DNA of 64,000 nucleotides from Pseudomonas kairouanensis (GTDB lineage: Bacteria > Pseudomonadota > Gammaproteobacteria > Pseudomonadales > Pseudomonadaceae). The translations under genes were made by a program, and so were the position numbers. This document shows positions 46,276 through 56,065 of this stretch, piece by piece. The DNA lies in NCBI RefSeq assembly GCF_004682055.1, contig NZ_QUZU01000011.1, positions 105,964 through 169,963 on the forward strand, in the 5' to 3' direction. The notes below the pieces were generated by a model. It made no database searches. It was not told the origin of the DNA and saw only the letters and a program-made list of their open reading frames with translations. Within the stretch, counting starts at the first letter, position 1, and each line of letters opens with the position of its first letter.

Positions 46276-47171
46276 GAGTCGCCGCCCTTGATGCGTTTGG
46301 CCCGTGGATGGGCGCTGTCGTACACCGTTGCCAGGTGTTGGAAGTCCAGATGGGTATAGATCTGAGTGGTCTTGATGTCGGAATGGCCGAGCAGTTCTTG
46401 CACGGCGCGAAGGTCCTGAGAAGACTCCAGCATATGGCTGGCAAAGGAGTGCCGCAGCATATGGGGGTGCAGGTTCTGGCCCAGTTCGCGCTCGCCGGCA
46501 GCCTTGACCCGCACCTGGATGGCCCGTGGGCCCAAGCGCCGGCCTTGCTGGCTGACAAACACCGCATCGTCGGCTGGGTTGGTCAACAGACGCAACGGCA
46601 ACCACAGCTGTAAGGCTTCCCTGGCTTTCCTGCCCACCGGTAGCACGCGGGTCTTGCTACCTTTGCCGAGCACTTGCACCAAGCCGTCCGCCAGGTCCAG
46701 TTGATCGAGGTTCAAGCCGGTCAGCTCGGAAAGGCGCAGGCCCGACGAGTAGAACAGCTCCAGGATCGCCTGGTCACGATGGGCCAGGAAGTCGTCCTCG
46801 ACGGCGCCATCCAGCAGTTGCAGGGCTCGATCGGTGTCCAGGGTCTTGGGCAGGCGCCGCTCGCCCTTGGGCGGTGACAGGCCGTTGGCTGGGTCGTGAT
46901 CGCACAGGCCTTCACGGTTCAGGTAGTGATACAGGCCGCGTACCGCCGAGAGCAGACGCGACAGGCTGCGTGACGACTGACCCGCCTGGTGCAGGCGCGC
47001 GATCAGGCTGCGCAGGCTTTGGATATCCAGGGCCTTCCAACTGCTGATCTGTTGCTTTTCGCAATACGCCAGGACCTTGTTCAAGTCCCGCCGATAGGCT
47101 TCCAGGGTATGGGGCGACACCTGGCGCTCGTTGCGCAGGTGAGCGCAATAAGCGTCCAGTTGCCGTTCCAT
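46272..47171 (-). CDS. xerC: Site-specific tyrosine recombinase XerC
   Basis: A 299-residue recombinase that with XerD resolves chromosome dimers at dif. The N-terminal SAM-like domain starts [20 protein letters not shown]. Catalytic residues are visible: Arg in [13 protein letters not shown], Lys in [10 protein letters not shown], HxxR in [13 protein letters not shown], His in LGHSDIKTT and the nucleophile Tyr in QIYTHLDF. P. aeruginosa calls it sss. It overlaps the HAD gene by four bases and follows the DUF484 gene after 2 bases. Confidence 0.96.
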
Positions 47172-47173
47172 GG

Positions 47174-47890
47174 CTAGCGCACCGCGCGCAGGGCGGTGGT
47201 AAAGCGTGGCAGCACGCGGCCCAGCACTTCGGCGATGTAGGTCAAAAACAGTGTGCCGACCGAGCTTTTGTAGTGCGCAGGGTCGCGGCTGGCGATGGCC
47301 AGTACGCCATGCAGGCCCTGATGGCTGAGGGCAACCACGGCGGTAGAACCGATTTGCTTGCGTTGTTCGGCGCCAAACAGAAAGTCCAGCTCATGCTCGC
47401 GCAGGGTGCCGCTGATGCTCTTGCCTTCGGACAGCAAGCCGCCAATGGCAGTTTGCGCTTCGCTGCCGCTGACCCAGCGACCCACCGGCATCGGGTTGTC
47501 GCTGAACAGGATCAGGCTCACAAAGGGCACCTGGAAGTCCTGGCGCAGGCTGTCTTCCACGGCGATTACCGTTTCTTCCAGGCTGTTGGCGTCCATCAGG
47601 GCCAGGATCAGGCGACGGGTCTTATCGAACAGACGGTCGTTGTCGCGGGCCACGTCCATCAGGTGCGAGAGCTTGTGGCGCATTTCGATATTGCGCTCGC
47701 GCAGGATCTTCATCTGCCGCTCCACCAGCGACACGGTGTCGCCGCGCTGGTGGGGGATGCGCAGGGCCGGCAGCAGTTCTTCGTGTTCAACGAAGAAGTC
47801 CGGATTCGCCTCAAGGTACGCCGCGACGGCTGCGGCCTCCAGGCTGTCGCTCGGGGATGCTTGTGCGGGTACTTGAGGCTTATCGGTCAT
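47174..47890 (-). CDS. DUF484 family protein
   Basis: A 238-residue protein of the DUF484 family, which has a GAF-like fold. N-terminal [20 protein letters not shown] with [18 protein letters not shown] are the family marks, followed by a coiled stretch ([20 protein letters not shown]) and the GAF-like part ([17 protein letters not shown]). Function is unknown; it is always found between dapF and xerC in gamma-proteobacteria, as here. Confidence 0.93.
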
Positions 47891-47903
47891 TAGCTGGGCT
47901 CAC

Positions 47904-48734
47904 TCATAGACGGACCTGTCCTTCGTATACACGCGAGGCCGGCCCGGTCATCAGTACCGGGTGGCCAGGGCCTGCCCATTCGATGGACAAGCGTCCACCG
48001 GGCAGGTCGATCAACAGCGGCGAATCCATCCACCCCTGGCTGATCGCGGCCACGGCAGCGGCGCAAGCACCGGTACCGCAGGCCTGGGTCTCGCCGGCGC
48101 CGCGTTCCCACACGCGCAATTGCGCGCGGGTACGGTCGATCACCTGTAGGAAACCTACGTTGACCCGTGCCGGAAAGCGCGGGTGGTGTTCGATCTTCGG
48201 CCCCAATTCATGTACGGGCGCGTTATTGATGTCGGTGACCCGCAGCACCGCATGGGGGTTGCCCATGGACACGGCTGCAAGGTCGACGACCTGGCCGTCA
48301 ACGTCAACTGCGTAGCTGGTGGCCTGCTCGGTGGCCTGGAACGGAATGTCCGCCGGCACCAGGCGTGGCGCGCCCATGTTGACGCTGATCTGGCCGTCGT
48401 TGCGGATATCCAGTTCGATCACGCCGCTTTTGGTCTCGACGCGGATCTGGCGCTTGGCGGTCAGGCGCTTGTCCAGCACAAAGCGGGCGAAGCAGCGCGC
48501 ACCGTTACCGCACTGTTCCACTTCGGAACCGTCGGAGTTGAAGATCCGATAACGGAAATCCACCTCCGGGTTGCTCGGCGCCTCGACGATCAGCAGCTGG
48601 TCGAAACCAATACCGGTGTGCCGGTCGCCCCACTGTTTGGCGTGCTTGGGCAGGATGTGCGCGTGCTGGCTGACCAGGTCGAGGACCATGAAATCATTGC
48701 CCAGCCCGTGCATCTTGGTAAAACGCAGCAGCAT
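47904..48734 (-). CDS. dapF: Diaminopimelate epimerase
   Basis: A 276-residue PLP-independent epimerase turning LL- into meso-diaminopimelate for lysine and peptidoglycan. Both catalytic cysteines are present: [16 protein letters not shown] and [16 protein letters not shown]-terminus [20 protein letters not shown] is canonical. It is 3 bases downstream of lysA, the next enzyme, and 13 bases upstream of the DUF484 gene. Confidence 0.97.
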   Translation of the reverse strand: MLLRFTKMHGLGNDFMVLDLVSQHAHILPKHAKQWGDRHTGIGFDQLLIVEAPSNPEVDFRYRIFNSDGSEVEQCGNGARCFARFVLDKRLTAKRQIRVETKSGVIELDIRNDGQISVNMGAPRLVPADIPFQATEQATSYAVDVDGQVVDLAAVSMGNPHAVLRVTDINNAPVHELGPKIEHHPRFPARVNVGFLQVIDRTRAQLRVWERGAGETQACGTGACAAAVAAISQGWMDSPLLIDLPGGRLSIEWAGPGHPVLMTGPASRVYEGQVRL

Positions 48735-48737
48735 GGC

Positions 48738-49985
48738 TTACTCCGGCAGCAGGCTTTCGCCAGCATACAACTCGGCTACCGTCTCGCGGCGACGCACTTC
48801 AAACGCTTGATCACCGTCCACCAGCACCTCGGCGGTACGGCCGCGGGTGTTGTAGTTGGAGCTCATGACAAACCCATAGGCACCGGCCGAATGCACGGCC
48901 AGCAGGTCGCCTTCTTCCAGGGCCAGCTGACGATCCTTGGCCAGGAAGTCGCCGGTCTCGCAGATCGGGCCGACGATGTCATAGGCGCGCGCTTCACCAT
49001 CACGAGGCGTTACGGCGGTGACGTTCATCCAGGCCTGGTACAGCGCCGGGCGAATCAGGTCGTTCATCGCCGCGTCGACGATGGCGAAGTCCTTGTGCTC
49101 GGTGTGCTTGAGGTACTCGACCTGGGTCAGCAGCACACCTGCGTTGGCAACGATGTAGCGGCCCGGCTCGAACATCAGGGTGAGGTCGCGGCCTTCGATA
49201 CGCTCGCGCACGGCCTGGATGTAGTCGGCAATCAGCGGCGGTTCTTCATCGCGATAGCGCACGCCCACGCCGCCACCGAGGTCGATGTGGTGCAGGTAGA
49301 TGCCGCACTCGCCGAGGCGGTCGATCAACGCCAGCAGGCGGTCGAGGGCATCGAGGAACGGTGGCAGGCTGGTCAGTTGCGAGCCGATGTGGCAATCGAC
49401 ACCCAGCACTTCCAGGTTCGGCAGTTGAGCGGCGCGGATGTACACGTCCTCGGCGTCGGCAATGGCGATGCCGAACTTGTTCTCTTTGAGACCGGTGGAA
49501 ATGTACGGGTGGGTGCCGGCGTCGACATCCGGGTTGACGCGCAGGGAGATCGGCGCGCGAACGCCCATCTCGGCGGCCACGACCTGCAGGCGTTCGAGCT
49601 CGTCGGTGGACTCGACGTTGAAGCAATGCACGCCGACTTCCAGGGCGCGACGCATGTCTTCACGGCTCTTGCCGACGCCGGAGAACACGATTTTGTCAGC
49701 CTGGCCGCCAGCGGCCAATACACGTTCCAGCTCGCCTCGGGACACGATGTCGAAACCGGCGCCCAAGCGCGCCAGGACATTGAGCACGCCCAGGTTGGAG
49801 TTGGCCTTGACCGCGTAGCACACCAGGTGTGGAACGCCGATCAGTGGGTCGGTGAAGGAGCGGTATTGGGCTTCGATGTGCGCGCGGGAGTACACGTAGG
49901 TCGGGGTACCAAAGCGCTCGGCGATCGCGGACAACGCCACGCCTTCCGCGAACAGCTCGCCGTCCCGGTAGTTAAAAGCGTCCAT
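48738..49985 (-). CDS. lysA: Diaminopimelate decarboxylase
   Basis: A 415-residue fold-III PLP enzyme making L-lysine from meso-diaminopimelate. The PLP lysine is in LVCYAVKANSNLGVLN; other blocks are DCHIGSQLTSLPPF, DLGGGVGVRYRDEEP, MFEPGRYIVANAGV and PICETGDFLAKDR. Start MDAFNYRDGELFAEGVALSA is typical for Pseudomonas. The stop of the small lipoprotein gene lppL is 9 bases upstream, so lppL-lysA-dapF begin the operon. Confidence 0.97.
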   Translation of the reverse strand: MDAFNYRDGELFAEGVALSAIAERFGTPTYVYSRAHIEAQYRSFTDPLIGVPHLVCYAVKANSNLGVLNVLARLGAGFDIVSRGELERVLAAGGQADKIVFSGVGKSREDMRRALEVGVHCFNVESTDELERLQVVAAEMGVRAPISLRVNPDVDAGTHPYISTGLKENKFGIAIADAEDVYIRAAQLPNLEVLGVDCHIGSQLTSLPPFLDALDRLLALIDRLGECGIYLHHIDLGGGVGVRYRDEEPPLIADYIQAVRERIEGRDLTLMFEPGRYIVANAGVLLTQVEYLKHTEHKDFAIVDAAMNDLIRPALYQAWMNVTAVTPRDGEARAYDIVGPICETGDFLAKDRQLALEEGDLLAVHSAGAYGFVMSSNYNTRGRTAEVLVDGDQAFEVRRRETVAELYAGESLLPE

Positions 49986-49994
49986 GGGGTTCCC

Positions 49995-50162
49995 TTAGTA
50001 GGTGTCGTGCTTATGCGCTTTTGCAGGTTTTTGCGACGATTGCGCCTGTTCATTCGGGTCTTTGCTGTCATCTGGCAGGTACAGCGGGCCTTTTTGTCCA
50101 CAGGCACTAACGAGGCAAGCGACCGCGACGAGCGCAGCAAGGGAAGAGATCAGGCGCTTCAT
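49995..50162 (-). CDS. lppL: Small lipoprotein LppL (LptM-like)
   Basis: A 55-residue lipoprotein. Signal [21 protein letters not shown] with lipobox VSAC, then [11 protein letters not shown], the hallmark of the LppL/LptM (YifL) family, which in E. coli assists assembly of the LPS translocon LptD. The tail is hydrophilic ([17 protein letters not shown]). It is the first gene of the lysA operon and divergent from cyaY, the same arrangement as P. aeruginosa PA5276. Confidence 0.92.
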   Translation of the reverse strand: MKRLISSLAALVAVACLVSACGQKGPLYLPDDSKDPNEQAQSSQKPAKAHKHDTY

Positions 50163-50400
50163 GGCGAAATCCTTGAATATGCATTAATTGCGCCCGAGTA
50201 TACCGACCACCCGGCAGCTTGCCTATGCGCCGGAATACCCGTCCGGCGGGGCTTTGCCGAGATGGCCGTGAAGCGGACTACGCTGGCTGAGGATATTTCG
50301 TACCGTCAATCGCGATGAAATCGGTATCCTTTGCAATCGGCGGGGCTCGCCCGTATCGTGCGGCGCTTGAGCAAAACCAGACACTTTTGAGGTTGCCACA

Positions 50401-50733
50401 ATGAGTTTGACCGAAGCCCGTTTTCACGACCTGGTGGATTCGACCCAGCAGGCGCTGGAAGATATTTTCGACGACAGCGGCCTGGACGTGGACCTGGAAA
50501 ACTCGGCCGGCGTGCTGACCGTCAAGTTCGAAAGCGGCCAGCAGTTGATCTTCAGTCGCCAGGAGCCCCTGCGTCAGTTGTGGCTGGCGGCGCGTTCCGG
50601 TGGCGTTCACTTCGACTACGACGAAGAAAGCGGCAAATGGCAGTGCGACAAGAGCGAAGAGCTGCTGAGCGAAATGCTCGCGCGCCTGGTGAGCGAATAC
50701 ACTGGCGCCGACCTGGATTTCGACGAGATCTGA
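50401..50733 (+). CDS. cyaY: Frataxin-like iron donor CyaY
   Basis: A 110-residue frataxin. The acidic first helix (LVDSTQQALEDIFDDSGLDV) binds iron, and the beta sheet has VLTVKFESGQQLIFSRQEPL, QLWLAARSGGVHFDYDEE and GKWQC. It regulates or feeds iron-sulfur cluster assembly in the cytoplasm. Its stop overlaps the start of the DUF1289 gene by one base (TGATG). The 238 bases between it and lppL hold the divergent promoters. Confidence 0.96.
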   Translation: MSLTEARFHDLVDSTQQALEDIFDDSGLDVDLENSAGVLTVKFESGQQLIFSRQEPLRQLWLAARSGGVHFDYDEESGKWQCDKSEELLSEMLARLVSEYTGADLDFDEI

Positions 50734-50954
50734 TGGTGACCCAGTCTGCACCTGTACGCCCGCCCAAGCCGCTGTTCAGCAATGTCAGCCCGGCGGTGCC
50801 GTCACCTTGTATCAGTTTGTGTCGCCTGGACGAGCAGAAAGTCTGTCTCGGCTGCTTTCGCCATGTGGAAGACATCCGCGAATGGCGTTCGGCCGACGAT
50901 GCGCGGCGCCGGGTGATCTGCGCCCAGGCCGAGGAGCGCAGGGGCCGCGCCTGA
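50733..50954 (+). CDS. DUF1289 family protein
   Basis: A 73-residue protein with the four-cysteine DUF1289 pattern: SPCISLCRLDEQKVCLGCFR, followed by HVEDIREWRSADDARRRVI. Likely zinc- or cluster-binding; function unknown. It overlaps the cyaY stop by one base and is surely translated from the same message. Alternative GTG start one codon on is possible. Confidence 0.9.
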   Translation: MVTQSAPVRPPKPLFSNVSPAVPSPCISLCRLDEQKVCLGCFRHVEDIREWRSADDARRRVICAQAEERRGRA

Positions 50955-51022
50955 GGTCGTCTTGTTTATTTGTGACGCTGTGGTAGTGTCCGGCTACGCC
51001 TCAACTCATCGAGGCCAGTGAG

Positions 51023-51052
51023 AACCCCGCCTTTTTCTGGCGGGGTTTTGCT
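51023..51052 (+). terminator. Terminator between DUF1289 gene and rnk
   Basis: AACCCCGCC, a 7-base loop, GGCGGGGTT, then T-rich sequence including a TTTTTT run. A perfect 9-bp stem. Confidence 0.85.
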
Positions 51053-51085
51053 TTTTTGTGCAGAAAAAAGGAGTCTGCCTGAATC

Positions 51086-51499
51086 ATGACCACCGCACCG
51101 TCCATCATCCTCACCCGTCTTGACGTGCAGCGTCTGGAGCAATTGATCGACCGCCTGGGCGATGAGTTTCCAGGCGTCGAAGCGTTGCAAGCCGAACTCG
51201 ACCGCGCCGAAGACGTGGTTGGCCACGATGAAGTCCCGGCAGGTGTCGTGACCATGAACTCCAGCGTGCATTGCCGTGAAGAAAGCAGTGGCAAGGATTA
51301 CCACCTGACCCTGGTCTACCCCAAGGACGCCAATGCGGACGAAGGCAAAATCTCGATCCTGGCGCCGGTGGGCAGCGCATTGCTCGGCCTGCAAGTGGGC
51401 CAGCACATCGACTGGCCAGCGCCCGGCGGCAAGACCCTCAAGCTGGAATTGCTCAGCGTTGAAGGCCAGCCCAAAGACGGCGGCGCCTTCCCCCTCTAG
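51086..51499 (+). CDS. rnk: Regulator of nucleoside diphosphate kinase (Rnk), GreA-like
   Basis: A 137-residue Rnk protein: short N-terminal coiled coil (LEQLIDRLGDEFPGVEALQA) and a C-terminal GreA/GreB-like domain (DVVGHDEVPAGVVTMNSSVH, ISILAPVGSALLGLQVGQHI). Rnk binds RNA polymerase near the secondary channel and affects nucleotide kinase levels and alginate in pseudomonads. Its last four bases overlap the end of the convergent cyaA gene. Confidence 0.93.
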   Translation: MTTAPSIILTRLDVQRLEQLIDRLGDEFPGVEALQAELDRAEDVVGHDEVPAGVVTMNSSVHCREESSGKDYHLTLVYPKDANADEGKISILAPVGSALLGLQVGQHIDWPAPGGKTLKLELLSVEGQPKDGGAFPL

Positions 51500-54336
51500 A
51501 TCTGGCTCAGCGCCTCGTTGAGTGACAACTCAAGCTCGGCCTTGTAGCGCAGGTACAGGTTGCTCGGGCTTTGCACATCACCGAGCAGGCCCGACAGGTC
51601 CAGGTCGGTGATGTAGCAGCGGTAGCGTTCGGTTTCCCGGCGCTGCCCGACGATTTCCTGGGCTACCACGGCAAAGAGCTGGTCGCCAAACTCCAGTTCG
51701 CAAAACTCCCGCTGATTGCAGTACAGGGTAATGCCCACCTGGCCCGGTGCGGCTTTGCCGATAATCGCCTGTACGTCATAAAACGGCTTGTTCGCCGGGT
51801 TCTGTGGTGCTGGCCGGGGCTCGATACTGCGTGCGCGACCGTTGCCCGATGGGAGCAGTTGGTAATACAAGGTTTGCACCGCACCCAGCGGTTGTTGTTG
51901 GTCCAGCGGCGACAACGCTTCCCGGCGATAAATGATCGACTGCAAAAAGCGCTGCAATGGCGCGAGCAGGCTCTGCTCATCATGAAACGGCAGGCGCTGT
52001 TGCCACAGCGCGTTGAACTCATCCAACACATACAGCTCGGCAAAACCGTCGTTGACCCGGTAGAACACCTGCACGCAATCGGCCATGCCCATGGGCAGCA
52101 GCAAGGCCAGGTCGTGGTCTTCCAGGGCCATGGCGTCCAGGTGCAGTGGGCTGTAGATGGCTAATTCTTCGCACAGATAGGCGATCAGCGCGTCCTGGGT
52201 CGCGAGCGACACATGGGTGGCCTGGCCGGGCATCAATTCCATGACGTGATAGTGCTGCTGCACCTGCAACAGATAACGGTGGTTGGTCTGGCCCAACAGC
52301 AGGTTTTGCGCAGTGTCGAAGATCTCTTCCACGCGTTGGGCAATGAACTGCGCGCGGTTGTGACAGAAGCAGCGCACCCGCAGGCGCGGCAGGTGGTCCG
52401 GCGGCAGTTGGTTGAGGTAGTCACGCAGGCAATCGAGCAGGGCGTGGGGGCCGTCGTAGCGGCTGACCATCACCTCGTTCCAGCTATTGAGGGTGACCTG
52501 GTCCAGGGTGAGCACCAGGTTATCGCGCACACCGGCATAACTGAGCGAGTCGGTGCGCTCGGTAGTCATCAGGATGTTCAGGTCGCGGTGGTGCTTGAGT
52601 GGGTCGACGCCGACATTGATCAGCAGCAGCACCTCCTCGGGCACGGCCGAACGTAGCAAGCGCTCTTCATCGACACTGGCCAGGGGCAGGGCGATGGTCT
52701 GTTGCAGGCTGCCCAGCAGGTTGAACAGTTCGAATTCGGTCATGTCGCTGGCGCCCGGATGCAGGGCCAGGCGTGTGCTGCTGTCGATCACGCCGTTGCG
52801 GTGGCACCAGGTGAGCATTTCCAGCAGGTCGCGGCTGCGCTTGATCGGCGCGAAGTGTTCCGATTCCTGGGCCGTCAGGTTGCCGTTGTACAGGCCCCAA
52901 TAGTACTGGCCGGGCTCCTTGCGGTTGGGCGACTGCACCAGGGTCAGGGTATCTTCGGCCAGGTCCGGGGCGATGCCGGGGTTGATGAACTCCACTTTGC
53001 CGGCCTTGCGCTCGAAGGCCGCGTACAGGCGTCGGCCCAGTACATTGAGGTCGCGCTTGTTGATCAGGCTGACGGTCTGCTCGGTGCGGGCGAACTGGGT
53101 CAGGAAGCGGTAGCTGTAGTTCAGCTCATTGACCAGGGCGCGGCGCTCGGACGCTACCTGGCGCACTTTCCATTGGCTGCGACTGTCCAGCAGGGCCAGT
53201 TGGCGCGCGTCCCACCCCCACTCATGGGCCAGGCGCTCCAACAGCAAGCGTTGCCAACGGGTGCTGCGCTGGCCGGCGCTGAGCTTGCGGTTGACCTTCA
53301 AATACAACGCGCGCCGGACCAGTTCCAGGCGTTCGGGCTCGTTGCGCGCCTTGAGGTATTCCTCGATGCGGCGGTACACCACGATGTACGGGTCCAGTTC
53401 GTCCAGGTCCATCTGGTTGGCAAATACCGCCTGTTTGAACCGCAGGCTCAGGCACTGCACGTTGGGGTGTTCACTGGCGTAGACCTCGGTCAGCAGCAGC
53501 TTGAGCACCGATTTGTAGGGCGACTCGATGCCCTTGAACAGTTGCCACAGCCCCGCACCGATGAATTCGCCGGGGGGAATGCGCGCCAGGTGGCCCAGGT
53601 CGAGGGTCTCATCGGCACGGATAAAACGCTTGGAGATCAGCGTGTGGGTGAATTCGGCGTAACGGCGTTCTTCATACACCGGCACCAACCACCAGATCGG
53701 CGTACGCCCGGCCAGCCAGATGGCGGTGCGGTAGAACTCATCCAGCAACAGGTAGTGCTGGGTCGTGCCGCAATCGTCCGAACTGAGCTGGGTGTCGCGT
53801 TCGCCAAGCACAAAGCGGGTCGGCTCGATCAGGAAAAAATGCGCCTCGGCGCCCATGGTCAGGGCCCAGGCTTCGAGTAATTGGCACTTCCTGCGCAGTT
53901 CGGCCAACTCGGTTTCGCCAAGGTCCGGCGCGTGGCACACCCATACATCCATGTCGCTCTGGTCAGCCTGGGCCAGGGTGCCGAGGCTGCCCATCAGAAA
54001 CAGGCCGTGGATCGGGCAGGGCGGGTTGCCATGGCGCGGTTTGTAGGAGAACGAACGGGTCAGGCGCTGGGCTTCGGTGAGGGCCTGGGCGTCGGGTTCG
54101 AAGTTCGACAGGCCTGCCGGTGTACTGCCGGATACGTAGCCGGGCAGCAGAGGATGGTTGACGTGGAAAAACAGCGGCAACAGGGTCAACACGCTTTGCT
54201 GGCGCGGTGTCAGGCCTTCGAGTGCCCGGGCCATGCGGCCGTCATTGAGGGCCATGAAGCGTGCGCGCAGTTGGGCCAGCACCTTGCGGTCAATGCCTTC
54301 GTCCAGGTCAGGGCGGATTTCGTGGGTGCGGGTCAT
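51496..54336 (-). CDS. cyaA: Class I adenylate cyclase
   Basis: A 946-residue class I adenylate cyclase. The N-terminal nucleotidyltransferase domain has GLFLMGSLGTLAQADQSDMD, the G-S...DxD catalytic signature, and later blocks RTPIWWLVPVYEERRYAEF and YASEHPNVQCLSLRFKQ typical of the family. The C-terminal half is the regulatory part. It makes cAMP for Vfr/Crp-type control. Length exceeds the E. coli enzyme (848) and agrees with Pseudomonas versions. Convergent with rnk. Confidence 0.95.
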   Translation of the reverse strand: MTRTHEIRPDLDEGIDRKVLAQLRARFMALNDGRMARALEGLTPRQQSVLTLLPLFFHVNHPLLPGYVSGSTPAGLSNFEPDAQALTEAQRLTRSFSYKPRHGNPPCPIHGLFLMGSLGTLAQADQSDMDVWVCHAPDLGETELAELRRKCQLLEAWALTMGAEAHFFLIEPTRFVLGERDTQLSSDDCGTTQHYLLLDEFYRTAIWLAGRTPIWWLVPVYEERRYAEFTHTLISKRFIRADETLDLGHLARIPPGEFIGAGLWQLFKGIESPYKSVLKLLLTEVYASEHPNVQCLSLRFKQAVFANQMDLDELDPYIVVYRRIEEYLKARNEPERLELVRRALYLKVNRKLSAGQRSTRWQRLLLERLAHEWGWDARQLALLDSRSQWKVRQVASERRALVNELNYSYRFLTQFARTEQTVSLINKRDLNVLGRRLYAAFERKAGKVEFINPGIAPDLAEDTLTLVQSPNRKEPGQYYWGLYNGNLTAQESEHFAPIKRSRDLLEMLTWCHRNGVIDSSTRLALHPGASDMTEFELFNLLGSLQQTIALPLASVDEERLLRSAVPEEVLLLINVGVDPLKHHRDLNILMTTERTDSLSYAGVRDNLVLTLDQVTLNSWNEVMVSRYDGPHALLDCLRDYLNQLPPDHLPRLRVRCFCHNRAQFIAQRVEEIFDTAQNLLLGQTNHRYLLQVQQHYHVMELMPGQATHVSLATQDALIAYLCEELAIYSPLHLDAMALEDHDLALLLPMGMADCVQVFYRVNDGFAELYVLDEFNALWQQRLPFHDEQSLLAPLQRFLQSIIYRREALSPLDQQQPLGAVQTLYYQLLPSGNGRARSIEPRPAPQNPANKPFYDVQAIIGKAAPGQVGITLYCNQREFCELEFGDQLFAVVAQEIVGQRRETERYRCYITDLDLSGLLGDVQSPSNLYLRYKAELELSLNEALSQI

Positions 54337-54504
54337 GTCGAACTCGGTGGCTCGCAGGGCCCGACGTGGGCGGCCGTGTTGGAGTTTACAGCCAGGAGCG
54401 TAGGAGGTTTAGAGGCAAATGGTTTTTGGCGCCAGAATTTTGTGTCTTGCACGGCAACGCCCTCGGAATCCGCAGGGGGCGGACTCCATGGGCGGTATCA
54501 GGTG

Positions 54505-54759
54505 TCAGGCGGCTTCTTTGGTGCTGGCAGTTGTAAGGATGGTCAGCAGGGTTTGTGCCTGCTCTGCAGCATCACGACCCAGGCTGGTCAGATAGCCTCC
54601 GTCCGGCTGGTCGATAAGCCCTTTGGCGTGTAGGCGTTTGGCAGCGGCAATAGCGGTGGGGGCGGCGGTCTGGTGGACTTTCAGACCTTCCTTGGTGCTA
54701 TCGAGGGGGAAGAGTACAAGGATTTCCAGTTCGGCAACCAACTCAGGGGTATACGACAT
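54505..54759 (-). CDS. TIGR02647-type small protein
   Basis: An 84-residue protein matching what I remember as the TIGR02647 family: MSYTPELVAELEILVLFPLD, then STKEGLKVHQTAAPTAIAAA and KRLHAKGLIDQPDGGYLTSL. The middle looks like a small winged-helix motif, so DNA binding is possible. Function unknown. The 168 bases between it and cyaA show no clear site. Confidence 0.8.
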   Translation of the reverse strand: MSYTPELVAELEILVLFPLDSTKEGLKVHQTAAPTAIAAAKRLHAKGLIDQPDGGYLTSLGRDAAEQAQTLLTILTTASTKEAA

Positions 54760-54855
54760 AAGGACTCCAGACTTTCTAAGAATTTATTAGAGGCTAGCAG
54801 GCCATAAGGTGAACGCACTTTGCCGAACTGTCCAGTGTGTAACCGCGTACTGGAT

Positions 54856-55140
54856 TTATTGCTTTTCGGGCGGCAATGTCGGCAGGGCACGCAGCGCAGT
54901 TTCATACCATTCGGTATTGAACGCGCGGTCTTCTTCCAGCAGTGCATCGATCTCGACGGCCAGTACGTGGGCCATCAATTGCAGGATCTCTTCACGCTCA
55001 TAACCGACCAGGGTCAGCTTGTTGAAGGTGGCCTTGGCGGCAGGCGGGTTTTCGCTTTCGATCTGGTTCTCGATGGCTTCGATCAAGGTGTTTTCGGCGA
55101 ATTCTTCTTCGTCGTTGTCGATATCGGTCGGCTCGCTCAT
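54856..55140 (-). CDS. Conserved acidic small protein
   Basis: A 94-residue acidic protein, MSEPTDIDNDEEEFAENTLI at the start, then a helical part (GYEREEILQLMAHVLAVEID). I know it as a DUF1841-free conserved hypothetical near cyaA in pseudomonads but cannot name a function. The ATG at 55140 has AAGGAG upstream; a longer frame is unlikely. Confidence 0.75.
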   Translation of the reverse strand: MSEPTDIDNDEEEFAENTLIEAIENQIESENPPAAKATFNKLTLVGYEREEILQLMAHVLAVEIDALLEEDRAFNTEWYETALRALPTLPPEKQ

Positions 55141-55266
55141 GGCAGGCTCCTTAAGGGAAGGGCGCCAGTCTACCCCCATTCAGGCAGGTGATGCTGCTGG
55201 TCAGGCGAGGGCTTCGGATCTATAACCTTTACAGCCAACCCCACACCCGGCCTGGAGGCAGTCGCA

Positions 55267-55926
55267 ATGCTCAAGCTCTACGGATTTTCGGTCAGCAACT
55301 ACTACAACATGGTCAAACTGGCGCTGATGGAGAAGGGACTGCCTTTCGAAGAGGTGCCTTTTTATGCCGGGCAAACGCCAGAAGCCCTCGCTGTGAGCCC
55401 GCGAGGCAAGGTGCCGGTGCTGGGGGTGAAGCAAGGCTTTATCAACGAAACCAGCGTGATCCTTGAATATATCGAGCAAACCCAGGAGGGTCCTTCGCTG
55501 CTGCCGGCTGATCCGTTCCAGCGTGCCCAGGTACTGGCGCTGTGCCGGGAGATTGAGCTGTACATCGAACTGCCCGCCCGTACCTGTTACGCCGAGGCGT
55601 TTTTCGGCATGCCGGTACCGCAGGCGATCAAGGATAAATCCAAGGCTGAGTTGCTGCTGGGTGTCGGGGCGTTGGGGCGGCATGGCAAATTCGCGCCCTA
55701 TGTGGCGGGGGAGAGCTTTACGTTGGTGGATCTGTATTTCATGTACAGCATGAACCTCGCCTGTGGGGTGGGCGAGAAGTTGTTTGGCTTGGACTTGCTG
55801 GCTGAGATGCCGTCAGCCAAGGCGTTGCTGGAGACGCTGCATGCCATGCCCAATGCCCAGAAGGTCGCGGCGGACAGGGACGCGGCGATGCCGGCGTTTA
55901 TGGCGATGATTGCTGCCAAGAAGTAG
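55267..55926 (+). CDS. Glutathione S-transferase family protein
   Basis: A 219-residue GST. N-terminal thioredoxin fold: MLKLYGFSVSNYYNMVKLAL, SPRGKVPVLGVKQGFINETS (cis-Pro and the glutathione-binding E-S/T pair), then LEYIEQTQEG. The C-terminal helical domain has GESFTLVDLYFMYSMNLAC. The exact class and substrate cannot be told. GGAGGC lies before the ATG. It matches the GST gene near cyaA in other pseudomonads. Confidence 0.9.
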   Translation: MLKLYGFSVSNYYNMVKLALMEKGLPFEEVPFYAGQTPEALAVSPRGKVPVLGVKQGFINETSVILEYIEQTQEGPSLLPADPFQRAQVLALCREIELYIELPARTCYAEAFFGMPVPQAIKDKSKAELLLGVGALGRHGKFAPYVAGESFTLVDLYFMYSMNLACGVGEKLFGLDLLAEMPSAKALLETLHAMPNAQKVAADRDAAMPAFMAMIAAKK

Positions 55927-55948
55927 TCAGGGGTGGGGTAGATCAAAA

Positions 55949-56034
55949 TGTGGGAGCTTGCTTGCGAAAGCGGAGTGTCAGTCGACGAATGTATCGACTG
56001 ATATTCCGCTTTCGCGAGCAAGCCCGCTCCCACA
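55949..56034. repeat. Paired REP (REPIN-like) repeat with a 4-base deletion
   Basis: Right arm CGCTTTCGCGAGCAAGCCCG with CTCCCACA; the left arm TGTGGGAGCTTGCTTGCGAA lacks four bases that the right arm has. Inner part GTCAGTCGA/TCGACTGAT pairs. Lies between convergent GST and argH genes. Confidence 0.82.
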
Positions 56035-56065
56035 GGTTTAACCGAGTTGTTGCGCAACCCTCGGT

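Noticed and set aside
48183..50318. 711-residue plus-strand frame across dapF, lysA and lppL
   Set aside because: It is opposite three well-conserved genes and is the result of GC-rich codon bias, not a gene.
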